Source: Clostridia bacterium
GTDB lineage: Bacteria; Bacillota; Clostridia; TANB77; CAG-508
Length of the DNA: 18,842 bases
Direction: 5' to 3'
Assembly (NCBI GenBank): GCA_900772235.1
Contig: CAAGQX010000162.1
Span: 1 to 18,842, forward strand
In this document: piece after piece, positions 14,858 to 18,842 of the stretch
Numbering within the stretch: position 1 is the first letter of the stretch
How the letters are laid out: the number at the start of each line of letters is the position of its first letter
The notes under the pieces: generated by a model
What the model was told of the DNA's origin: nothing
The model's database searches: none
Seen by the model: the letters and a program-made list of their open reading frames with translations, nothing else
Program-made: the position numbers and the translations under genes

Positions 14858-14901
14858 TAAAACTTAGAATTTGTGCGAGTATTTACAGATAAATTTTAAT
14901 T

Positions 14902-15068
14902 TGTGGTAGGGGCGATTTTAATCGCCCGAAATAGAATATGATTACAATTATTTTTGTTCAATTATGCAAGAATATTTATCAATGTTCTTGGGCCGGACGG
15001 GTTTGGAACCTGCCCCTACAAATTTAATATGTTTTTGTATTTGCGGGCGATTAAAATCGCCCCTACAT
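14902..15068. repeat. Cluster of three REP-like palindromic repeats
   Basis: Three related GC-rich palindromic units occur in 167 bp. Unit 1 (14902-14931, plus) reads GTAGGGGCGATT...AATCGCCC. Unit 3 (15041-15068) is the same sequence in inverted orientation. Unit 2 (14990-15020) is a relative on the minus strand, GTAGGGGCAGGTTCC followed by AAACCCG. All share the GTAGGGGC head. Composition contrasts sharply with the surrounding DNA. Units of this kind are usually dispersed in many copies and mobilised by a transposase encoded elsewhere; none is in the window. They mark the point where the dcw cluster is interrupted. Confidence 0.7.
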
Positions 15069-15071
15069 CGT

Positions 15072-15103
15072 AAAAATGCATTATTAATTTATAATGCATT
15101 TTT
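15072..15103 (-). terminator. Intrinsic terminator after the FtsL-like gene
   Basis: The 13-bp perfect stem AAAAATGCATTAT (15072-15084) with ATAATGCATTTTT (15091-15103) has a 6-base loop. The U-run forms the outer stem, so it could work in both directions. It ends the mraZ-rsmH-ftsL unit 16 bp after the ftsL stop. Confidence 0.65.
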
Positions 15104-15118
15104 TACACAAATTACAAT

Positions 15119-15643
15119 TTATTTAAACAATCCTTTTACTAAATTTACAGCCTTTTGGAATATAGATTCTTCTGCTATATTAACGCTTTCTGCTGCAGGT
15201 TCTATATAATCATCTTTATCAAGATTTACATACACTATTTGTTTACTTGTTAATTTTTGCATTCCTAAAAGTTCTTTTGCTTGTTGTTCCACATTACTTA
15301 AGTTCAAGTTACTTTCAATAGCAAGTTCAAGTTGTGAATTTTCTTTTTCTACAGATGCTAATTCTTTTTTTAGGTCTTGCATTTTTTCAAAGTTTTCATC
15401 TATTTGTGCATTTTGATAACACATTGCAAATAATATTCCAAATCCTAGAACTAAATATGCAATTGTTTTTCTTTGTTTCTTTTGTTCTTCTTTTATTTGC
15501 TTCTTGCTTGCTTTTTTTATTTTTTCTTCTGGTTTTTTAGCTGTGCTTTTTTTCCCTTTATATGTGTTTTTTTTAGGTGCATATTCTGGCTCAAGTTTTC
15601 TTGGGCTGGTTTCATATTGATATTTATTAAAATTCCTTGGCAT
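15119..15643 (-). CDS. ftsL: FtsL-like / septum formation initiator cell-division protein
   Basis: The 174-residue single-pass protein has a strongly basic cytoplasmic N-terminus (about 1-57, rich in Lys and repeated KK/EE pairs), one membrane helix (about 63-79), a short extracellular leucine-zipper-like coiled coil (about 82-115) and a C-terminal tail. This is the build of FtsL/DivIC proteins, which link the divisome to the FtsW-PBP pair. Sequence conservation in the family is weak, so position directly after rsmH is the strongest support. The ATG start has a near-perfect AAAGGAGGTG ribosome binding site. The N-terminus is longer than in Bacillus FtsL. A terminator follows, separating it from spoVD, with which it is normally adjacent. 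Confidence 0.75.
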   Translation of the reverse strand: MPRNFNKYQYETSPRKLEPEYAPKKNTYKGKKSTAKKPEEKIKKASKKQIKEEQKKQRKTIAYLVLGFGILFAMCYQNAQIDENFEKMQDLKKELASVEKENSQLELAIESNLNLSNVEQQAKELLGMQKLTSKQIVYVNLDKDDYIEPAAESVNIAEESIFQKAVNLVKGLFK

Positions 15644-15679
15644 ATCTTATGCACCTCCTTTGTTTATTTTAGCTTTTTT

Positions 15680-16609
15680 CTAATTTTTCTCAAATACTCT
15701 TAGTTTTGCGCTCTTGCTTCTTGTGTTTATTTTCATTTCTTCTTCAGTTGGTAATATTGGTTTTTTTGTTATTATTTTTCCTTTTTCTTGTTTACCACAT
15801 ACACAATATGGTAAATCTGGTGGGCATATGCACACACCCTCTGCATTTATAAAAGCATTTTTTACTGCTCTATCTTCTAACGAATGAAAAGTTATTATAC
15901 ATAATCTTCCGTTTTTATTTAAGCAGTCTATTGAATCTGTTACGGTTTTATACAATGGCTCTATTTCATTATTAACTTCTATTCTTATTGCTTGAAATGT
16001 TCTTTTGGCCGGATGTCCTTGTGACTTTTTAGATTTTGGAACACTTTTTTCTATTATTTGTACTAGCTTAGATGTTGTATCTATTGGTTCTATTTTTCTA
16101 TATTCGCAAATATTTCTTGCAATTCTTCTGGAAAATTTTTCTTCTCCATATTCATAAATAATTCTAGCTAGTTCTTCTTCCTTATAATTATTTACAACAT
16201 ACTCAGCAGTTAGGCTCTGGGTTTTATCCATTCTCATATCTAGCTTTGCATCTTGCATATAACTAAATCCTCTTTGGGCTTCGTCTAATTGATACGACGA
16301 AACGCCTAGGTCTAGTAGAATTCCATCTACTTTATCTATTCCTAGACTTAATAATATATTTTTTATATTATCGTGATTATCTTTTACATATTCTATATTT
16401 TTAAAATCTTTTAACTTTTCACTTGCTGCCTTTAATGCATCTTCATCTTTATCTATACCTATTAGTCTTCCTTTTGTAGATAACTTTTGGGCTATATAAA
16501 AACTATGTCCTGCTCCTCCTAGTGTTCCGTCTACATATATCCCGTCAGGATTTATTTTCAAATTTTCAATGCATTCATTTAGCAACACTGGAATATGTTT
16601 AAATTCCAC
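15680..16609 (-). CDS. rsmH: 16S rRNA (cytosine-1402-N4)-methyltransferase RsmH
   Basis: RsmH (MraW) methylates N4 of C1402 in 16S rRNA using SAM. The 309-residue protein has the SAM-binding loop GTLGGAGHS (about 28-36), IDKDEDAL near 52, GILLDLGVSSYQLD near 95, RGFSYMQDAKLDMRMD near 112, and ITFHSLEDRAVK near 242. A Cys-rich segment near 262-275 (CICPPDLPYCVCG) is common in Firmicute orthologues. The start is GTG at 16609; its ribosome binding site is poor (AGG lies 12 bases upstream and suits a 5-codon upstream frame better). It is the second gene of the dcw cluster after mraZ. Confidence 0.95.
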   Translation of the reverse strand: MEFKHIPVLLNECIENLKINPDGIYVDGTLGGAGHSFYIAQKLSTKGRLIGIDKDEDALKAASEKLKDFKNIEYVKDNHDNIKNILLSLGIDKVDGILLDLGVSSYQLDEAQRGFSYMQDAKLDMRMDKTQSLTAEYVVNNYKEEELARIIYEYGEEKFSRRIARNICEYRKIEPIDTTSKLVQIIEKSVPKSKKSQGHPAKRTFQAIRIEVNNEIEPLYKTVTDSIDCLNKNGRLCIITFHSLEDRAVKNAFINAEGVCICPPDLPYCVCGKQEKGKIITKKPILPTEEEMKINTRSKSAKLRVFEKN

Positions 16610-16616
16610 TTTGCAT
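16599..16616 (-). other. Five-codon upstream reading frame overlapping the rsmH start
   Basis: ATG-CAA-AGT-GGA-ATT-TAA begins 7 bases before the rsmH GTG in another frame and stops just inside rsmH. The only nearby Shine-Dalgarno-like AGG is better spaced (5 bases) for this ATG than for the GTG. It may set rsmH translation by termination and re-initiation, or be coincidental. Confidence 0.25.
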
Positions 16617-16639
16617 CACAACCTATTTTTAAAACAGCA

Positions 16640-16669
16640 ACAGTTGGTAAATTTTATTATACCAACTGT
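16640..16669 (-). promoter_or_regulatory. Extended -10 promoter within a hairpin, upstream of rsmH
   Basis: TGG-TATAAT (16656-16664 on the minus strand) is an extended -10 about 45 bp before rsmH. It lies inside a perfect 10-bp inverted repeat, ACAGTTGGTA (16640-16649) with TACCAACTGT (16660-16669), with a 10-base loop. No good -35 is seen. The dyad could be an operator or an RNA hairpin in a transcript from mraZ. Confidence 0.45.
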
Positions 16670-16736
16670 CATTCCTTTTTTATTTTATTATTCTTGCGTA
16701 TTTTATAGGTATTTCTTATGTATATATAAAATTTTA

Positions 16737-16999
16737 CCTTTGTAAATTAGAACTTCTTCTTTTGAAATCTAAAAATCATTGGTACATTTTATTTTTTTCT
16801 TTTGTAAACTTTTCTCTTTTGTTTTTTCAAACTATCTTTTGTATAAATTTTCAATTAATTTTAGCTTTTGTATTTTAATTTTCTTTTGTAAGTTTAAAAT
16901 TTATAATTATTTTTCTTTTGTATATTTGTTTTTATCTTTTGTATAATTTTTGCTTTTGTATTTTAACTTTTTATCTTTAGTATTCTTTAATCTTTTGTA
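16737..16999. repeat. Array of TACAAAAG octamers in the mraZ-rsmH spacer
   Basis: The 414 bp between mraZ and rsmH (16610-17023) hold no gene. Eight exact copies of CTTTTGTA (TACAAAAG in the transcript) start at 16799, 16836, 16865, 16883, 16915, 16936, 16953 and 16992. One-base variants start at 16738, 16758, 16816 and 16975. Intervals between neighbouring copies in the dense part are 17-32 bp, so it is neither a tandem repeat nor phased to the helix. The transcribed strand would be an unstructured, A-rich leader with repeated UACAAAAG motifs. A 7-bp hairpin (17009-17025) overlaps the mraZ stop just upstream. Confidence 0.6.
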
Positions 17000-17023
17000 T
17001 TTTATATGAACTCTTCTTAAGAG

Positions 17024-17455
17024 TTATATACCTAAGTTAGACATTTTTTCTGCTATTTCATCTGCTGAATTGTTTTCTTCTTCACTGTATTTTAGCCATT
17101 TATCCTTGCTCCAAATTTCTATTTTATTTAGAACTCCTATTACAACTACTTCTTTTTCTAGTCCAGCAAATTCTCTTAGATTGCTTGGTATTAAGAATCT
17201 TCCTTGTTTATCAATTTCACATTCCATTGCTCCAGCAAGGAAAAATCTTACTAATGCTCTTGCATCTTTATTTGTTAGTGGGAAAGTTCTTAATTTATCT
17301 TCAAAGGTTTTCCATTCTGTTTGTGAATAAACAAATAGGCATCCATCTAATCCTTTTGTAACTACGAATTTATCTCCAATGTCTTCTTTTAATTTAGAAG
17401 GCATTATTAATCTTCCTTTTGTGTCTATTGAATGTTCATATTCACCTATTAGCAA
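17024..17455 (-). CDS. mraZ: MraZ, transcriptional regulator of the dcw cluster
   Basis: MraZ is an AbrB-like DNA-binding protein that recognises repeats in its own promoter region and controls the dcw genes. I choose TTG at 17455, giving 143 residues, the family's usual length, starting MLIGEYEHSIDTKGR. GAGGTG at 17462-17467 lies 6 bases upstream. The longer frame to GTG at 17506 would translate the operator repeats and is unlikely. Two SpoVT/AbrB-type half repeats are visible: EYEHSIDTKGRLIMPSKL (about 5-22) and ECEIDKQGRFLIPSNLREFA (about 76-95), each with the DxKGR/DKQGR turn. It heads the cluster and is followed by a long spacer before rsmH. Confidence 0.94.
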   Translation of the reverse strand: MLIGEYEHSIDTKGRLIMPSKLKEDIGDKFVVTKGLDGCLFVYSQTEWKTFEDKLRTFPLTNKDARALVRFFLAGAMECEIDKQGRFLIPSNLREFAGLEKEVVVIGVLNKIEIWSKDKWLKYSEEENNSADEIAEKMSNLGI

Positions 17456-17461
17456 TGGTTT

Positions 17462-17467
17462 CACCTC
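17462..17467 (-). promoter_or_regulatory. Ribosome binding site deciding the mraZ TTG start
   Basis: GAGGTG on the minus strand ends 6 bases before TTG at 17455. This, the protein length and the conserved MLIGEY start make TTG the start codon. It lies inside the last MraZ-box-like repeat, so bound MraZ or RNA structure here could also affect translation. Confidence 0.75.
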
Positions 17468-17482
17468 ACTTTGTGGTCTGTT

Positions 17483-17510
17483 CCACTTTCTACCACTTTC
17501 CTCCACTTCG
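17483..17510 (-). promoter_or_regulatory. MraZ operator: three direct repeats with 10-bp period
   Basis: On the minus strand GAAGTGG, AAAGTGG and AAAGTGG (or GAAAGTGG) recur exactly every 10 bp (blocks 17503-17510, 17493-17500, 17483-17490), separated by AGG and TAG. A fourth, offset AAAGTGA occurs near 17466-17472. This matches known MraZ boxes: AAAGTG repeats with 3-nt spacers in Mycoplasma and TGGG repeats with 10-bp period in E. coli. The array begins 5 bp after the -10, placing it over the transcription start and leader. Confidence 0.85.
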
Positions 17511-17515
17511 ATATG

Positions 17516-17544
17516 ATTTTACACCATTAACTTTCACATTGCAA
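17516..17544 (-). promoter_or_regulatory. Sigma-A promoter of mraZ / dcw cluster
   Basis: The -35 TTGCAA (17539-17544) and -10 TAAAAT (17516-17521) are separated by exactly 17 bp and sit directly upstream of the MraZ repeats. Confidence 0.75.
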
Positions 17545-17583
17545 TACTTTTTTTAATTTTTTTAAAAATTTTTTTTAATTTTT

Positions 17584-17621
17584 AAAAAAAGATATGCAAC
17601 TATAAAAAATTGCATATCTTT
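17584..17621 (-). terminator. Intrinsic terminator of tsaC
   Basis: The 12-bp perfect stem AAAGATATGCAA (17588-17599) with TTGCATATCTTT (17610-17621) has a 10-base loop and a run of seven U's on the minus strand. It lies 33 bp after the tsaC stop and isolates tsaC from the mraZ promoter. The DNA between here and that promoter is poly-A/T. Confidence 0.82.
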
Positions 17622-17654
17622 AAAATTTTACTTAACTACTTTTCTTAAGTAGCA

Positions 17655-18686
17655 TTAACATTCTATATAATTATGTGAGCACGCTCTTAATAATCTATTC
17701 ATTATTGCAAGCCCTAGTCCCTCTTTTGTTACTCCTTCTACTGCTATTATTTCTGCATTATATTTATCTGCTTTTCTAAGTAATGTAAATATATTATTAC
17801 TTATTTGCTCTAAAGTTTGCCCCATATCTAATTTATAAGGTGAATTATACTTATCTACATTTTGCGTTTTACATATTACAACTGCATTTTTTCCTTGTAT
17901 TTGTTTATTAATCTCTTCTGCCATTTTTTCTTCGTCTTCACTATAAACTAATATACATTTGGTAGTTGGCGCATAATGTTTATATTTTATTCCTGGAGAC
18001 ATTACTTTTTCATTTTTATTGTATTCACCTAATATTTGTTTTTCTATAAATACTTCTAGCCCCAACTTTTCCATATCTTCTGGTGTTATTTTGCCCGGTC
18101 TTAATATGTGTACTATATTATCTACCACTCTTACTACTGTAGATTCCAAACCAATGTCTACTTTTCCTGCATCTATAACATAGTCAACCTTTCCATCTAG
18201 TTCGTCAATTATATCTTCTACAATAGTTCCGCTTGGCTTTCCAGAAACATTTGCACTAGGTGCTGCTATTGGCAAACTAGAATATTCTATAAGTTTTCTT
18301 GCAATTTCATTGCTTGGCATTCTTATTGCTACTGTATTTAATCCACCTGTTATAACATCTGGGATTATTGGTTTTTTCTCAAATATTATTGTAAGTGGGC
18401 CTGGCCAAAAATTCTTTATTAGCTTTTCTTCTATTTCACCAACATTTTGTACTAATTCTTTTAACATTTCTATATTGGCAATGTGCACTATAAGTGGATT
18501 GTCTTGTGCCCTTCCTTTTGCTATAAATATGTCTTTTACTGCTTGCACATTTAATGCATTTGCACCTATTCCGTAAACAGTTTCTGTTGGAAATAAAACA
18601 AGTTTGCCTTGTTTTATGCTTTCTGCTGCCGGTTTTATTTTTGTGTAATCATTATCATTTTTTAAGTTTATATATTTTGATTTCAT
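17655..18686 (-). CDS. tsaC: L-threonylcarbamoyladenylate synthase, Sua5/YwlC type
   Basis: The enzyme makes threonylcarbamoyl-AMP from threonine, bicarbonate and ATP, the first step of the tRNA t6A37 modification. The 343-residue length indicates the long Sua5 form. The YrdC domain (about 10-200) has KLVLFPTETVYGIGANA near 29, KGRAQDNPLIVHI near 57, RMPSNEIARKLI near 122 and APSANVSGKPSGT near 142. The linker SPGIKYKHYAP near 230 and the C-terminal Sua5 Rossmann-like domain (about 245-340) follow. The ATG start has GAAGGG 7 bases upstream. It forms a single-gene unit with its own promoter and terminator, not part of the dcw operon. Confidence 0.93.
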   Translation of the reverse strand: MKSKYINLKNDNDYTKIKPAAESIKQGKLVLFPTETVYGIGANALNVQAVKDIFIAKGRAQDNPLIVHIANIEMLKELVQNVGEIEEKLIKNFWPGPLTIIFEKKPIIPDVITGGLNTVAIRMPSNEIARKLIEYSSLPIAAPSANVSGKPSGTIVEDIIDELDGKVDYVIDAGKVDIGLESTVVRVVDNIVHILRPGKITPEDMEKLGLEVFIEKQILGEYNKNEKVMSPGIKYKHYAPTTKCILVYSEDEEKMAEEINKQIQGKNAVVICKTQNVDKYNSPYKLDMGQTLEQISNNIFTLLRKADKYNAEIIAVEGVTKEGLGLAIMNRLLRACSHNYIEC

Positions 18687-18717
18687 TTTTTACCCTTCTT
18701 TTCTTTGCAATGTGTTA

Positions 18718-18746
18718 ATTATACTACTTTTTGGGAATATTTTCAA
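18718..18746 (-). promoter_or_regulatory. Sigma-A promoter of tsaC
   Basis: The -35 TTGAAA (18741-18746) and a perfect -10 TATAAT (18718-18723) are separated by exactly 17 bp, about 32 bp upstream of the ATG. I see no gene in the remaining DNA to the window end at 18842. Confidence 0.8.
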
Positions 18747-18842
18747 TAAAATAGTTAATACTATTAATAAATTGTAATTTGCTTAACTTCACAGCATTCA
18801 AAAATTAATATAATATTTTTCAAATTTGACCGCTGCCCACTC

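Noticed and set aside
14964..15209. Plus-strand frame containing GRTGLEPAP
   Set aside because: It is a translation of the REP-like palindromes and of antisense ftsL, a common artefact of such repeats.
16640..16669. Minus-strand terminator between mraZ and rsmH
   Set aside because: The stem is good but no U-run follows directly on the minus strand, and its loop side contains a TGGTATAAT promoter-like element.
16737..16999. CRISPR array
   Set aside because: The repeat is only 8 bp, spacing is irregular and there are no cas genes.
17456..17506. MraZ N-terminal extension from GTG 17506
   Set aside because: It would encode the operator repeats, exceeds the family length by 17 residues and ignores the GAGGTG site before TTG 17455.

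Overview
This window comes from a very AT-rich Gram-positive bacterium, most likely an anaerobic member of class Clostridia. The reasons are the extreme A+T codon use (AGA is the dominant Arg codon), strong GGAGG-type ribosome binding sites, frequent TTG and GTG starts, a MurE with the meso-diaminopimelate DNPR signature, and a PASTA-bearing SpoVD-type penicillin-binding protein. All genes I accept lie on the minus strand, so transcription runs from high to low coordinates.

Layout in transcription order. (1) tsaC/ywlC (18686-17655) has its own promoter and terminator. (2) The division and cell wall (dcw) cluster then starts with mraZ, behind a promoter and a set of MraZ operator repeats. A 414-bp non-coding spacer with a repeated TACAAAAG octamer follows, then rsmH and an FtsL-like gene ending at a terminator. 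(3) The dcw cluster is then interrupted by palindromic REP-like repeats, a sugar-kinase gene of the NahK type with its own promoter and terminator, and a four-gene envelope-linked operon: substrate-binding/VWA fusion, XpaC-like, anchored substrate-binding protein and TelA-like. That operon also has a promoter and a terminator. (4) The dcw cluster resumes with spoVD/ftsI, murE, mraY, ftsW, murG, then rnc and a radical SAM gene. murF, murD, murB, ftsQ, ftsA and ftsZ are not in the window.

The main surprise is in the SEDS polymerase gene (ftsW) and its partner transpeptidase gene (spoVD). Each is split by a single extra C at a site of the form NNN-CGG-A (ATG-CGG-A and CTT-CGG-A). Skipping that C restores the conserved family sequence exactly, with GGA read as Gly. 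Reading every CCG on the plus strand, I find no other in-frame CGG codon in about 5,650 codons here. Two identical-type frame breaks at an otherwise unused codon, in two genes whose products work as one complex, suggest +1 frameshifting at a CGG codon. Assembly error or ordinary mutation remains possible. Neither insertion lies in a homopolymer, but the spoVD one makes a perfect hairpin.

How the genes work together: MraY and MurG build lipid I and lipid II, MurE adds the third stem-peptide residue, FtsW and SpoVD polymerise and crosslink, FtsL belongs to the divisome, and MraZ and RsmH are the usual regulator and rRNA methyltransferase at the head of the cluster. The inserted genes plausibly concern sugar phosphorylation and envelope stress, but their function is inferred only.
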